A stretch of 64,000 bases of DNA from Hymenobacter sp. HSC-4F20 (GCF_019599275.1 NZ_JAHZTD010000002.1:186001-250000), one strand, 5' to 3'; shown: positions 33,304 through 42,979, counted from the stretch's first letter. Numbers and translations are program-made. The notes: generated by a model from the sequence alone, not told the origin.

Positions 33304-34176
33304 ATGCCTTTTGCCGCTTACCGCCGCACTCTACCGCTGCTACGCATTCCGTTTTCGGTGTACCTGATGCCCGTGTTCTGGTTTGGCCTGAGTGCCCTGC
33401 GGCAGCCCTTCAGCGGGTGGCGCGCGGCGGCCGTGTTTGGGGTGCTACACCTGCTGGTCTACCCTGCTTCCAACGGCTACAACAGCTATTACGACCGGGA
33501 TGAGGGTAGCATCGGGGGCCTGCGCCGGCCCCCGAAAGTATCGCGGGAGCTGCTGCATCTGGTGTGGCTCTTCGATGCGCTGGCCATCCTCGGGGCCTGG
33601 CTGTTGAGCTCCCTGTTTGCCGGGTTGGTGGCCGTGTATCTGCTAGTCTCCAAAGCCTACAGCTACGAAGGAATCCGGCTGAAAAAGTATCCTCTGCTGA
33701 GTACGGCAGTGGTAGTGGTGTTTCAGGGAGCCTATACTTTCCTGATGACCCAGGTAGGCGTGGGCACCCGGCCGGCCGAGCTGCTAGCCCCCGATAACTT
33801 GGTGCTAGCCCTGGTCAGCACTTTGTTTCTGTGCGGCTCCTACCCGCTCACGCAGGTATACCAGCACACCGAGGATGCTCGCCGCGGCGACCGGACCCTG
33901 AGCCTGCGCCTGGGCATCCGGGGAACGTTTGTGTTTGCCGGACTGGCGCTCAGTGCAGGCGCGGCCGTGCTAGTGGCCACTTACCTCTGGCGGCAGGAGC
34001 CCCGTAACGCCCTGCTTTTTCTGGTGGCTACTGGCCCCGTGGTGGTATTATTTCTGCACTGGGTTCGGGCTGTGTGGCAGCAGGCGTCTGCCGCCGATTT
34101 CGATCATACCATGCGCATGAATCAGGTTTCCTCGCTGTGTTTGAGCGCGGCCTTTCTGCTGATGCTGCTCTGGTAG
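33304..34176 (+). CDS. UbiA-superfamily prenyltransferase
   Basis: 290 residues with about eight membrane helices. The first Asp-rich motif is NGYNSYYDRDEGSIGG and the second is EDARRGDRTLSLRLG; both are the Mg-diphosphate sites of intramembrane prenyltransferases. It is not clearly MenA, UbiA or COX10 by motif. It sits between a methyltransferase gene and a lipoprotein gene on the same strand. The aromatic or lipid acceptor is unknown. Confidence 0.82.
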   Translation: MPFAAYRRTLPLLRIPFSVYLMPVFWFGLSALRQPFSGWRAAAVFGVLHLLVYPASNGYNSYYDRDEGSIGGLRRPPKVSRELLHLVWLFDALAILGAWLLSSLFAGLVAVYLLVSKAYSYEGIRLKKYPLLSTAVVVVFQGAYTFLMTQVGVGTRPAELLAPDNLVLALVSTLFLCGSYPLTQVYQHTEDARRGDRTLSLRLGIRGTFVFAGLALSAGAAVLVATYLWRQEPRNALLFLVATGPVVVLFLHWVRAVWQQASAADFDHTMRMNQVSSLCLSAAFLLMLLW

Positions 34177-34242
34177 CGGCCGGGCCAACACCTGCCGTTC
34201 AGCCTGCGTACCTTTCCATATTCGGTTCTCACTTGCCTTGCT

Positions 34243-34872
34243 ATGCGCACCTTGTTGCTGCTTTCCCCCCTGCTGCTGACCGTAGCTTGCTCCTCACCCA
34301 ATACCGAGTCTGCCTCTTCGGCCACTACCCCACCCTTGTCCGATACGGCGACCTTGCCCGAGCCACTGGATACGGCCCAGCCCGTCCCTATCGATGCTCA
34401 GGCCGACACGCTGCTCACCAGCCGCAGCCGCCACATCTTTTCCTCTCCGGGCACACCCGACGTATTTTCGCTGGTGTTGCGCGGTGCTTCCGTGCTGACA
34501 AGCGAGGCTACCTTCACTATCACCACGGCCGGAGGGCAGGTTATTTTTCGGGAGATGCTATCGGCGGCTGACCTGGAAGCGGCCATGGTGTACGAGATGC
34601 AAGGCCCTACCGCCACCCAGGCCGAGCGCGAAGCCTACGTGCGCCGACGCATCCGAGAGTTTTTTGCCGAGAAGAACTTTCGCCGACCAGCGGTAGCCGC
34701 CTCTGCTACCTTTCCCGCCGCGGCCGAAGCTCCGGCCGGCACCGACCGCGCTGCCTGGGACGATTTGCGCCGCCGCCCCGATGCTGTGGGCTTCCAGTAC
34801 CTAGTGGGCAAGGAAGACCGCCGCACTATTGCCTGGTCGGCGTTGCGCAAGCAAGTGGTACGGGTCCGCTAA
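34243..34872 (+). CDS. Putative lipoprotein, hypothetical
   Basis: 209 residues with a lipoprotein signal (LLLSPLLLTVACSSP, Cys near residue 16) and a Ser/Thr/Pro/Asp-rich linker to about residue 60. The mature core (HIFSSPGTPDVFSLVLRGAS, EATFTITTAGGQVIFREM, EAYVRRRIREFFAEKNFRRP in part) is mixed alpha/beta. I do not recognise a family. It follows the UbiA gene by 66 bases and probably shares its transcript. Confidence 0.65.
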   Translation: MRTLLLLSPLLLTVACSSPNTESASSATTPPLSDTATLPEPLDTAQPVPIDAQADTLLTSRSRHIFSSPGTPDVFSLVLRGASVLTSEATFTITTAGGQVIFREMLSAADLEAAMVYEMQGPTATQAEREAYVRRRIREFFAEKNFRRPAVAASATFPAAAEAPAGTDRAAWDDLRRRPDAVGFQYLVGKEDRRTIAWSALRKQVVRVR

Positions 34873-34968
34873 CTACCCGCCCTCCCACTGCTTGCCTCAT
34901 CAGAAAGCAGAGCAGGCAGCCAGAGGTGCTGGCATTACCCAGGCTATACAGTTCGGCATGTAGTGCGC

Positions 34969-35637
34969 TTACTCGGCGCCTGCTTGACGTAGGGCTTCTT
35001 CCAGGTCAGCGCGAAGTGCGTCAAAGGGGTGAAATCCGCGGGCCAGTACGTAGCCCTGGCTGCCTACCCGTAAAATTGTGGTAGGAAAGCCCTGCACTCC
35101 AATCTTACCAACGGCCGCAAACTCCAACTGCGTACCCCGCATGATTTCGGGGCGGGTGAGCTGCCCCCGAAACACAGCGGGCTCAATGCCGTAGGCGGCG
35201 GCCAGCGGCTCGTAGGTGGCCAACTCGTTGAGGTCGGCGCCATCGTGGAAGTAAGCGCGCTGCACGGCGTGGGCGAAGGCCGCCGTCTGCTCCTGCCGTA
35301 GTTGGCGAAACGCGTGAATGGCCCGGCACGGTGGCTCCGAGTTCTGTACGTAGCTGCCCTCTTGCCCCCGCGCCCGGAAGGCGGCCCCAAACTGCACGCC
35401 CGTTACCCGTTCCACCTGCTCCAGTGCTCCTGCCAGGTAGGGCCAGTTGTTGCTGATGGGGCCCACTTGCTCCCCCGTGACCATCCCTCCACAGAGCACC
35501 GATACTTCCAGGCGCCCAGCCAGTTCCTGCTGCACCCGCTGAATTACGGGGCTCATGCCGTAGCACCAGCCGCAGAGCGGATCAGAAATGTAGAGTAGTT
35601 CAGGGAGGTCGTGCGCGTGTGGTTCCATAGCCTGCAA
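34969..35637 (-). CDS. DsbA-family (FrnE-like) thioredoxin-fold protein
   Basis: 222 residues. The N-terminal thioredoxin strand YISDPLCGWCYGMSP carries the CxxC redox pair, and the helical insertion and C-terminal cis-Pro region (VQGFPTTILRVGSQG) follow the DsbA/FrnE pattern. No signal peptide, so it is likely cytoplasmic. Two near-adjacent ATGs (35637 and 35628) are both possible starts. It is transcribed alone and convergent with the lipoprotein gene. Usual annotation: DsbA-family oxidoreductase; partner unknown. Confidence 0.85.
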   Translation of the reverse strand: MQAMEPHAHDLPELLYISDPLCGWCYGMSPVIQRVQQELAGRLEVSVLCGGMVTGEQVGPISNNWPYLAGALEQVERVTGVQFGAAFRARGQEGSYVQNSEPPCRAIHAFRQLRQEQTAAFAHAVQRAYFHDGADLNELATYEPLAAAYGIEPAVFRGQLTRPEIMRGTQLEFAAVGKIGVQGFPTTILRVGSQGYVLARGFHPFDALRADLEEALRQAGAE

Positions 35638-35910
35638 AGAACCGAGGTTACAGCCCTAGGTGCAAATCAGACTGAGGAACAACCCAATTAAATACTATAG
35701 TTATAAAATTTCTTTTTTTACTTCTATACAATAAGATGTTGTATATTCGTTGACAGTCCCAGAATGGAACGCATAAAACTCGGTTTGGCAACGGGTTAAG
35801 CTAGCGTACTGCGAGGCTAGGAATGTGTAGGCATGGCGCTTTACTCCTCTTAACGTGCGCAGTGCCACGGCCTCAGTACTGTCCCATCGAATTTCTAACG
35901 GCTAGCTAGT

Positions 35911-37119
35911 ATGAGGATGTCAACGTTTTACTCCCAAATTAAGAACTCAGCCTTCAGTAAGCTGGCTTTAGCTACTTTGCTAGTGGGCATAGTTCCGCTA
36001 GCCGGTTGGGGACAGTCTAACTTTGTTACTCAGAACTTTGATTCAACACCCAACGCCGGATATGGATACACTGTAACAGGAATAAATGGAGCAACTACTG
36101 CCGAAGCAGCTGTAAGCGGTACCAACTCATACGGTATCACGAATAATACAGGAAATAACAGCCTTGAAACCGCTACTCTAGAATTCACCAACCTTTCCTT
36201 CACTAACTTTTCCAGTAACACATTCAGCTTTCGCTTGGCAGTTACCCAACCTAGTGGAGGAGGGGGTGCCGGCCTTGATCGGAATGGCTTTGTTCTAGTC
36301 AGTATTAGTATCGACGGGGGTCGAACATATGCCGATGCTTTACGAGTTACTGGCAGTAACAATACAGGCAGAACCTATAACTACGCTACCATATCTAACA
36401 CGAATACTTCTGCTTCTACAACTTTTCCTGGGAGTACAGCTACAGCATTGGCTGATGGCACCCGGACCCCAAGCTTTATTACTATAAATTTTGCGAGCAC
36501 GGTAACTCAGGCAAAAGTCCGCATTACACTGGCGGCAAATGCTAAGACCACCTTCCTGATTGATAACGTTACGCTAGCAAGTGCTGGTCCCCTACCCGTT
36601 ACGCTTACCAGCTTTTCGGCGGCACGGCAGGGGCAAAACGTGGCGCTGCACTGGGCTACGTCTATGGAAAAGAACAATGCCTATTTCGAGGTGCAGCGCA
36701 GCCCGGACGGCAAAACTTTCGCGACTATCGGGCGGGTAGCGGGCCGCGGTACTACGGCCGCGGGGAGCATCTATTCTTTCACCGACCTTGCGCCCCTACC
36801 AGCCCAGACCTACTATCGCCTTCGGCAAGTAGACACGGACGGAACAGAGGCGTTTTCCTCTGTAGAGCCAGTAGCGGGCCTGGAGTTGCAGGAAAATATG
36901 GCCGTGTATCCCAACCCGAGTGCCGGCACCATCACGCTGCCGGTGGGGGGTAGCCTGCTGAAATACCGCATTTACTCAGCTACTGGCACCACACTAGCTA
37001 CCGGCGAAGCCCAGGGCGGCAGCACCATCAACGTGCAGCAGTTGCCCACCGGGCAGTATTTCGTGGAGCTTACTACGCCCGGCGGGAAACGTAGCGTGCA
37101 GCGTTTCGTGCGGAAGTAG
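35911..37119 (+). CDS. Type IX secretion (T9SS type A sorting domain) protein
   Basis: 402 residues with a signal peptide (LALATLLVGIVPLAGWGQ). Residues about 35-225 are a Thr/Asn/Ser-rich beta-sandwich-like region. Residues about 226-320 form a Fn3-like segment (VALHWATSMEKNNAYFEVQRS, YYRLRQVDTDG). Residues about 325-402 are the sorting domain (VYPNPSAGTITLP, LPTGQYFVELTTPGGKRSVQRFV in part). The first part is AT-rich in codon use and the second is GC-rich like the genome, with the switch near base 36590. Secreted across the outer membrane and anchored or released. Function unknown. Confidence 0.88.
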   Translation: MRMSTFYSQIKNSAFSKLALATLLVGIVPLAGWGQSNFVTQNFDSTPNAGYGYTVTGINGATTAEAAVSGTNSYGITNNTGNNSLETATLEFTNLSFTNFSSNTFSFRLAVTQPSGGGGAGLDRNGFVLVSISIDGGRTYADALRVTGSNNTGRTYNYATISNTNTSASTTFPGSTATALADGTRTPSFITINFASTVTQAKVRITLAANAKTTFLIDNVTLASAGPLPVTLTSFSAARQGQNVALHWATSMEKNNAYFEVQRSPDGKTFATIGRVAGRGTTAAGSIYSFTDLAPLPAQTYYRLRQVDTDGTEAFSSVEPVAGLELQENMAVYPNPSAGTITLPVGGSLLKYRIYSATGTTLATGEAQGGSTINVQQLPTGQYFVELTTPGGKRSVQRFVRK

Positions 37120-37139
37120 CGTACCCTCTTTCACGTATA

Positions 37140-37179
37140 GCAAAAGGCCCGTTCCGCAACTGCGGAACGGGCCTTTTGC
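37140..37179. terminator. Bidirectional terminator between the secreted protein gene and rho
   Basis: A perfect 19-bp stem (GCAAAAGGCCCGTTCCGCA with its complement) with A and T tracts at both ends, between convergent genes. Confidence 0.85.
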
Positions 37180-37209
37180 GTAGGGCCTTCCAAGAAAGAA
37201 GAGCGCTGC

Positions 37210-39480
37210 TTAGCCGTTCATGGCCATCAGGAACTCCTCGTTGTCGCGGGTTCCTTTCATGCGGTCCTTCAGGAACTCCATGGCTTCGGAGGCCGTCATG
37301 TCGGACATGAACTTGCGCAGCACCCAGATGCGGTTCAGTTCGTCCTTGCTCATGAGCAGATCTTCGCGGCGGGTACCGGAAGCGGGCACGTCAATGGCCG
37401 GGAAGATGCGCTTATTAGCCAGCTTGCGGTCCAGTTGCAGTTCCATGTTGCCAGTGCCCTTAAACTCTTCGAAGATAACCTCGTCCATTTTGGAGCCGGT
37501 TTCGATAAGGGCCGTGGCAATGATGGTGAGCGAGCCGCCATCTTCCACGTTGCGGGCCGCCCCGAAGAAACGTTTGGGCTTGTGCAGCGCGTTGGCGTCC
37601 ACACCACCCGAGAGAATCTTACCGGAAGCCGGTTGCACCGTGTTGTACGCCCGGGCCAAGCGGGTAATCGAGTCGAGCAGAATTACCACATCGTGGCCAC
37701 ACTCCACTAAGCGCTTGGCCTTTTCCATGGCAATGGTGGCAATTTTCACGTGGCGGTCGGCCGTTTCATCGAAGGTCGAGCTAAGCACTTCCGCCTTCAC
37801 CGAGCGGGCCATGTCGGTAACTTCTTCTGGGCGCTCGTCGATGAGCAGAATCATCAGGTACACCTCGGGGTGGTTTTCCGAAATGGCGTTGGCAATTTCC
37901 TGCAGCAGCACCGTTTTGCCAGTTTTGGGCTGAGCCACAATCAGGCCGCGCTGGCCTTTGCCAATAGGAGCAAACAGATCCAGAATGCGGGTGCTGTACT
38001 GGGCCGACTTGGTCGTCAGCTTCAGGCGTTCCTCAGCAAAGAGCGGCGTGAGGTTATTGAACGGGATACGGTCGCGGGCCTCCTCCACGGAGCGGCCATT
38101 GATGCCCTCTACCCCGACGAGGGCGAAGTACTTCTCCCCGTCGCGCGGCGGGCGGATGGTGCACTTTACCGTGTCACCGGCTTTTAGGCCGAATTGCTTT
38201 ACCTGCTGCGGGGCCACGTAAATATCATCCGGCGAGGCCAGGTAGTTATAGAAGGGGCTGCGCAGAAAGCCGTAGCCTCCATCAGGCATCATCTCCAGGG
38301 TACCGTCGCCCGGAATGGTGATATCAAAGTCCTGGCGGTTGGTACGCTGCTGGTCTGGGCGGGGCTGCTCGGCTACGGCCACACCTGCCTGGCGCTCAGA
38401 CTGGCGCTGTTCCTGGCGCTGCTGGCGCTGCAACTCCCGGGCGGCATACCGCTCTTCCCGGCGCTGCTCGCGCTGTTCACGGGCATCCGGGCGGCCACCT
38501 TCGCGCAACGGCCGAGGTTGGTCAGCGCGGCCGTCACGACCGTCACGATTAGCGCCATCCTGGCGGAAATCAGCCCGGGGAGCATCATTGCGCAACTCCC
38601 GCGGTTGGTCGGCGCGGCCATTGCTTTCAGCACGGGCCCCACCATCCGGCCGAAAATCGGCACGCGGTGCATCGTTACGATTTTCGCGGGGGGCATCATT
38701 GCGATACTCCCGACCCTCCCGGAAGATGCGGGGCTGCTCGGGACGGCCTTCCCGGACCGGAGCCGGGGTATCCGCCGACCGGGCTTCGCGAGTAGGAGCT
38801 GCCACCGGAGTTTCCAGCGGAACAGGGGCAAGCTCAGCCACACCAGCAACCGGCACGTCAACAGCGGGAGCATCGACACGTGGTGCTTCCACGACGGCAG
38901 CTTCTGCGCCGGTATCGGCACCGGTGGAGGCGGCTACAATAGGCCGGCCAGCTCGGTCGGTACGGGTACGGCGCTCGGGGCGCTGGTACAGCTTTACGGG
39001 CCGGTCCTCACCTGTAACGACTTCCGCAGCTACCGGAGCAACCTCCGCAACGGGAGCAGTTTCTGCGGCCGGAGTGGGTTCCGGGGCAGGGGTAGGCTCG
39101 GGAGCCGCGGGAGTGGGAGCAGCCTGGGCTTCGGGCAGCGTAACGGCGGGGGCTTCGACTGGAGCTTCCGGGGTGGCCGCTTTTGTGCGGGCCGCCGGTT
39201 CCCGGCGCGGGGTCGCGGCGCGGGGAGCTCGGGGGGCTCGCGCCGGCGCTGCTTTGGCAGCAGGGGCCGGAGCAGCCTCCGGCGTTGGGGCGTCAGCCGG
39301 CGCGGCAGCAGTTTTCACTTTTTGGGGAAGCTTATCCGGAGGTGTAATAGCTTGCTGGTCGAGAATCTTGTAAATCAGATCCTGCTTGCTGAGTTTTTTG
39401 AAGTTGCCAACGTTCAGTTTTTCAGCAATTTCCTTTAGTTCGGACAACAACCGGTCCTTCAACTCGTCAATAGTGTACAT
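37210..39480 (-). CDS. rho: Transcription termination factor Rho with a large disordered insertion
   Basis: 756 residues against about 420 for E. coli Rho. The N-terminal Rho domain ([20 protein letters not shown], residues 1-50) is followed by about 340 residues of low-complexity insertion: an Ala/Pro/Glu part, then an Arg/Asp/Asn/Gln/Glu part with imperfect repeats of [10 protein letters not shown] and RADQPR. The RNA-binding OB fold begins at [17 protein letters not shown], and the ATPase has Walker [14 protein letters not shown] and [16 protein letters not shown] disordered Rho insertion is known in Bacteroides and linked to phase separation. Single-gene unit. Confidence 0.96.
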   Translation of the reverse strand: MYTIDELKDRLLSELKEIAEKLNVGNFKKLSKQDLIYKILDQQAITPPDKLPQKVKTAAAPADAPTPEAAPAPAAKAAPARAPRAPRAATPRREPAARTKAATPEAPVEAPAVTLPEAQAAPTPAAPEPTPAPEPTPAAETAPVAEVAPVAAEVVTGEDRPVKLYQRPERRTRTDRAGRPIVAASTGADTGAEAAVVEAPRVDAPAVDVPVAGVAELAPVPLETPVAAPTREARSADTPAPVREGRPEQPRIFREGREYRNDAPRENRNDAPRADFRPDGGARAESNGRADQPRELRNDAPRADFRQDGANRDGRDGRADQPRPLREGGRPDAREQREQRREERYAARELQRQQRQEQRQSERQAGVAVAEQPRPDQQRTNRQDFDITIPGDGTLEMMPDGGYGFLRSPFYNYLASPDDIYVAPQQVKQFGLKAGDTVKCTIRPPRDGEKYFALVGVEGINGRSVEEARDRIPFNNLTPLFAEERLKLTTKSAQYSTRILDLFAPIGKGQRGLIVAQPKTGKTVLLQEIANAISENHPEVYLMILLIDERPEEVTDMARSVKAEVLSSTFDETADRHVKIATIAMEKAKRLVECGHDVVILLDSITRLARAYNTVQPASGKILSGGVDANALHKPKRFFGAARNVEDGGSLTIIATALIETGSKMDEVIFEEFKGTGNMELQLDRKLANKRIFPAIDVPASGTRREDLLMSKDELNRIWVLRKFMSDMTASEAMEFLKDRMKGTRDNEEFLMAMNG

Positions 39481-39942
39481 ATAAGAAGCAGAGCGAAAAA
39501 ATCAGGCGGGGCGGCGGGTAGCCAACAGAGGCAGCACAGGGCCTTCCGGACACAATGGGCAACCGCAACGCGGGGCCAAACGCGAGAAAGAAGCGAGGGG
39601 TAAAAACCGTGGGTGGGCCAGGTGACGCAGAATAAACGTGGGGGCCAGGTGTGGGACAGAATACCCGACAAACCCAGCGGCCAACACCGGCTACTACTTG
39701 CAATGTTAGCGTAATGTGCCGGAACTGCCAAATCAGAAGAAAGATTTTGCAGCTAGGCTAGAATACGGGCCATCTAGCGAAAAGGATGCACCCTGCCAGC
39801 CTATTACCTTCTAACTTTCTCTGGGAACTTATCATTCCGTCTGCCGAAAATTATCCTGTAGCGAAGCGCAGGTGAGGCAAGGCAGATTTGATCTTCGGAC
39901 CGGATTTTTCAGTTTGGGTCGGCATCTATTAAATAAGCCGTT
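39481..39942. other. Divergent rho/serS intergenic region
   Basis: About 460 bases without a supported gene. It should hold the rho promoter (no clear -7 match found) and, at its right end, the serS promoter. Confidence 0.5.
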
Positions 39943-39950
39943 TACTTTTG
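39943..39950 (+). promoter_or_regulatory. -7 box TACTTTTG for serS
   Basis: A TAnnTTTG match with a leader near 25 bases. It excludes the earlier in-frame start at 39872. The -33 element is not obvious. Confidence 0.55.
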
Positions 39951-39979
39951 TCTTATTCCATTCTGCGTTTTCTGCCGTT

Positions 39980-41254
39980 ATGCTGCAAGTTTCTGTCCTG
40001 AGAGAGCACACCGATGCGGTGCTGGCCGGTCTGGCCAAAAAACATTATAAAACCGCCGAAGCCGACGTGCAGGCCATTCTGGCACTCGATCAGCGCCGCA
40101 AGGACCTGCAAACTGCCCACGACTCGGCCCAGGCCGAGGCCAATGAACTGGCCCGGCAGATTGGCGGCCTGATGAAAAGTGGCGACAAAGCCGGAGCCGA
40201 AACCCTGAAGCTGCGCACTGCCGAGTTGAAGCAGCAAACCAAGGTACACGCGGAGGAGTTGAGCCAAGTGGAAGACGCCTTGCTGCAAACGCTCTACAAG
40301 CTGCCCAACCTGCCCCACAGCAGCGTGCCCGAAGGCCGCTCCGCCCAAGATAACGAAGTGGTACGCGAGGTGGGCCAGCAGCCTACCCTACCGGCAAACG
40401 CCCAACCCCACTGGGAGCTGATTAAAAAGTACGATATCATTGACTTCGATCTGGGCGTCAAGATTACTGGGGCGGGCTTTCCGGTATACAAAAAGCAGGG
40501 CGCCCGTTTGCAGCGCGCCCTCATCAACTTCTTCCTTGATGAGGCCCGCGACGCCGGCTACACCGAGATACAGCCCCCGGTACTGGTAAACGAAGCTTCA
40601 GGCTACGGCACCGGTCAACTCCCCGACAAGGAAGGCCAGATGTACCACGACGCCCAGGACAACCTTTACCTTATCCCAACGGCCGAGGTGCCCATCACCA
40701 ACCTCTACCGCGACGAAATTGTCGCTACTGATCAACTACCTATCCGTAATGCGGGCTACACGCCTTGCTTCCGCCGCGAGGCTGGCTCCTGGGGTGCCGA
40801 TGTGCGGGGCCTCAACCGCCTGCACCAGTTCGACAAAGTGGAAATCGTGCAGATTGCCCACCCGGAGCAGAGCTACACGCAGCTGGAGGAAATGCTGGCT
40901 CACATTGAAGGGCTGCTCCAGAAGCTACAGCTCCCCTACCGCGTGCTGCGCCTCTGCGGCGGCGACATGGGCTTCACCTCGGCCCTCACCTACGACCTGG
41001 AAGTATGGTCGGCGGCGCAGGGGCGCTGGCTGGAAGTATCCTCGTGCTCGAACTTCGAAACCTACCAAGCCAACCGCCTGAAGCTGCGCTACCGCGCCGA
41101 GAACGGCAAAACCCAACTGCTGCATACGCTCAACGGTTCAGCGCTGGCACTGCCCCGCATCGTGGCTGCCCTACTCGAAAACAACCAGCAGGAAGATGGC
41201 ATTCACTTGCCGGAGGTGCTGCATAGCTACTGCGGCTTCAGTAAGATTGGTTAA
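39980..41254 (+). CDS. serS: Seryl-tRNA synthetase
   Basis: 424 residues, standard length. Charges tRNA-Ser. The N-terminal antiparallel coiled coil (residues about 30-100, QRRKDLQTAHDSAQAEANEL in part) contacts the tRNA long arm. Class II motif 2 is FRREAGSWGADVRGLNRLHQF in part, and motif 3 is LNGSALALPRIVAALLE followed by QQEDGIHLPEVL. The ATG at 39980 gives the normal MLQVSVLREH start. Monocistronic with its own promoter and terminator. Confidence 0.97.
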   Translation: MLQVSVLREHTDAVLAGLAKKHYKTAEADVQAILALDQRRKDLQTAHDSAQAEANELARQIGGLMKSGDKAGAETLKLRTAELKQQTKVHAEELSQVEDALLQTLYKLPNLPHSSVPEGRSAQDNEVVREVGQQPTLPANAQPHWELIKKYDIIDFDLGVKITGAGFPVYKKQGARLQRALINFFLDEARDAGYTEIQPPVLVNEASGYGTGQLPDKEGQMYHDAQDNLYLIPTAEVPITNLYRDEIVATDQLPIRNAGYTPCFRREAGSWGADVRGLNRLHQFDKVEIVQIAHPEQSYTQLEEMLAHIEGLLQKLQLPYRVLRLCGGDMGFTSALTYDLEVWSAAQGRWLEVSSCSNFETYQANRLKLRYRAENGKTQLLHTLNGSALALPRIVAALLENNQQEDGIHLPEVLHSYCGFSKIG

Positions 41255-41276
41255 AAAGTAGCGCATGTTTCGCTAC

Positions 41277-41319
41277 AACGGCCTGCCCCGGTAAAAACTG
41301 GGGCAGGCCGTTTCTTTTT
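41277..41319. terminator. Terminator between serS and the UBP-finger gene
   Basis: A perfect 13-bp stem (AACGGCCTGCCCC with its complement) followed by TTTCTTTTT. Confidence 0.85.
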
Positions 41320-41365
41320 AAGAAAAGCAAAGCTCTTTACAAGTACGTTTCTGCCAAACTAAAAA

Positions 41366-41659
41366 CTAATACTCAGCTACTGCCTGATCCAGGTAGCACC
41401 AAGCCCATTGCTCGCCGGGCTCAGCGGAAGTAACCACAGGGTGCTGGGTAGCGTGAAAGTGGCGGGTAGCGTGTTTGTTTTTGGAGGAGTCGCAACAGCC
41501 GACGTGGCCGCAGGTCTGGCACACGCGCAGGTGCACCCAGGTGTCGCCCAGCGCTACGCATTCGGGGCAGATGTGTTCGGCGGGGGCGGGCAGAATAGTG
41601 TCAACCGCCTGGAGGTGGGAGCAAAGAGCCATGCAGGGAAGATACACAGGCGCCGGCAA
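41366..41659 (-). CDS. UBP-type zinc finger protein
   Basis: 97 residues. Zinc-finger Cys/His pattern: CSHL, HICPECVALGDTWVHLRVCQTCGHVGCCDSS, HATRHFHATQHPVV (each in short pieces), which is the ZnF-UBP fold best known from eukaryotic ubiquitin hydrolases and also found alone in bacteria. The start may be at 41659 or the Met at 41632. It begins 4 bases after the OsmC-family gene stops, so they form an operon. Bacterial function unknown. Confidence 0.85.
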   Translation of the reverse strand: MPAPVYLPCMALCSHLQAVDTILPAPAEHICPECVALGDTWVHLRVCQTCGHVGCCDSSKNKHATRHFHATQHPVVTSAEPGEQWAWCYLDQAVAEY

Positions 41660-41663
41660 TAGT

Positions 41664-42107
41664 CTATTCTACCACCGTAGTCAGAATACGCAGGGCACCG
41701 CTGGTCAGGGTTTTCTGCACAGGGCACTTCTCGGAAATAAGCTTCAGGCGCTGGCGCTGTTCGGGGGTTAGCGGGCCCAGCAGGCGCAGCTCCTTCCGAA
41801 CTTCCTCCAGCATTTGGCCGGGCTGCTCACACTGGTCGCAGTCGAGGCGGTGGACGCGCTGATGGTGCAACCGCACTTCTATCCCTTCCAACGGCCAGTT
41901 CTTCTGGGTTGCGTAGAGCCGTAGGGTTATAGCCGTGCAGGCACCCAGCGCCGAGAGCAGCAGGTCATAGGGTGTAGGGCCCCGGTCCTGTCCGCCGGCA
42001 GTAACCGGCTCATCGGCTACGTACGTATGGAGGCCCGCCTGAATTTCGGCCAGCAGGGCTTCGGGCCCCACTCTGACAACGACGGCGGCAGATGATTCAG
42101 GTAGCAT
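41664..42107 (-). CDS. OsmC-family protein
   Basis: 147 residues. OsmC/Ohr-like fold: N-terminal strand region, then the core helix LLLSALGACTAITLRLYATQK with the first redox Cys, and a second Cys region ISEKCPVQKTLTSG. It resembles YhfA/YlmB-type OsmC proteins more than Ohr. Likely a thiol-based peroxide detoxification or sulfur-handling enzyme. Coupled to the UBP-finger gene downstream. Confidence 0.85.
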   Translation of the reverse strand: MLPESSAAVVVRVGPEALLAEIQAGLHTYVADEPVTAGGQDRGPTPYDLLLSALGACTAITLRLYATQKNWPLEGIEVRLHHQRVHRLDCDQCEQPGQMLEEVRKELRLLGPLTPEQRQRLKLISEKCPVQKTLTSGALRILTTVVE

Positions 42108-42258
42108 AGCGCAAGGACATAAACAAGTAACTCAGCCATAGCATACGGTTATGGGCTGCGGATAGCTGTCTTGCGGCCACCAGTCCCGTGCCAGGCAGTA
42201 CCGATGGCCGTTGGTATACTGCTCTTCCCCGCCGCCCGGACGGGCCTTAATCAACAAA

Positions 42259-42295
42259 AAAGCCGCTCCTGCCGGAGTACGGCAGAAGCGGCTTT
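42259..42295 (-). terminator. Terminator after the lipoprotein gene
   Basis: A stem AAAGCCGCT/AGCGGCTTT with inner CTGCC/GGCAG pairing. It is followed by TTTTTTGTTG on the minus strand. Confidence 0.8.
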
Positions 42296-42325
42296 GCGGT
42301 AACAGCGGCGGTCAGGCAGAGCTGC

Positions 42326-42979
42326 TTAGTTCTTGGGGGTATAAGGAAATTTCTTGGAAGCGTTGCGCATCAGCAGGTCCACGATGTTTTCGGTGGAGCT
42401 GAATACCGAGCCCGAGGCTACGTAATCGTATTTCCAGAGCAGCTTGCCAGCTTCGCCTTCGTTGATGTTCACGGTAATGTTGGCTTGGTTAGTAGCACCC
42501 CAGGCACCTACCAGCAGGCCTACGGCTACAGCGGCCCCGTCGCTCATGGGCTTGGTGGTGCGCACGCTCGTAGTCAGCACGGCGTCTACGCCCAGCACCT
42601 TGGCCAGCTCCTGCGGGGAGTGGCTGCGCAGCTCGGCGTAGGGAATACCACTTTCGCGCAGCTTGGCATTGGTTTGCATCACATCCTGAAAGTCAACGGT
42701 ATAGCCGCGCTGGGTTTTGCGGCGCAGCAGCCAGGAATAGATTTTTTCTTGGAAGTCGGTACCGCTTTTCTGCTCCATGTCCTGCAGCTGAGCCGGCGTG
42801 GTGTTCTTCATTTGATTTGGACGCAGCTGCATGGTAACTGCCGCCGGCAGGATGGCTACCGTTTTGTGCTTGGGAGCATAGGCACGGAAATCCTGCGCCA
42901 TATAAATGCTGGGTCCGCAGGCCGTTACCAGCACGGATACGCAGAGCACCATCAGCACCCGAAGGGTAAAAATTCGCAT
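42326..42979 (-). CDS. Putative lipoprotein (DUF799/LpoB-like fold possible)
   Basis: 217 residues with a lipoprotein signal (VLMVLCVSVLVTACGPS, Cys near residue 21). The mature part has KTVAILPAAVTMQLRP, a helix with YSWLLRRKTQRGYTVDFQDV, then LAKVLGVDAVLTTSV and AVAVGLLVGAWG, in the pattern of lipoproteins that resemble LpoB, TolB N-domain or DUF799. Exact family not fixed. Transcribed alone with its own terminator. Confidence 0.7.
   Translation of the reverse strand: MRIFTLRVLMVLCVSVLVTACGPSIYMAQDFRAYAPKHKTVAILPAAVTMQLRPNQMKNTTPAQLQDMEQKSGTDFQEKIYSWLLRRKTQRGYTVDFQDVMQTNAKLRESGIPYAELRSHSPQELAKVLGVDAVLTTSVRTTKPMSDGAAVAVGLLVGAWGATNQANITVNINEGEAGKLLWKYDYVASGSVFSSTENIVDLLMRNASKKFPYTPKN

Noticed and set aside
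38194..39438. Long open frame opposite rho (414 codons, plus strand)
   Set aside because: Shadow of the low-complexity rho insertion; composition is Gly/Ser/Arg-rich and it overlaps a clear rho gene.
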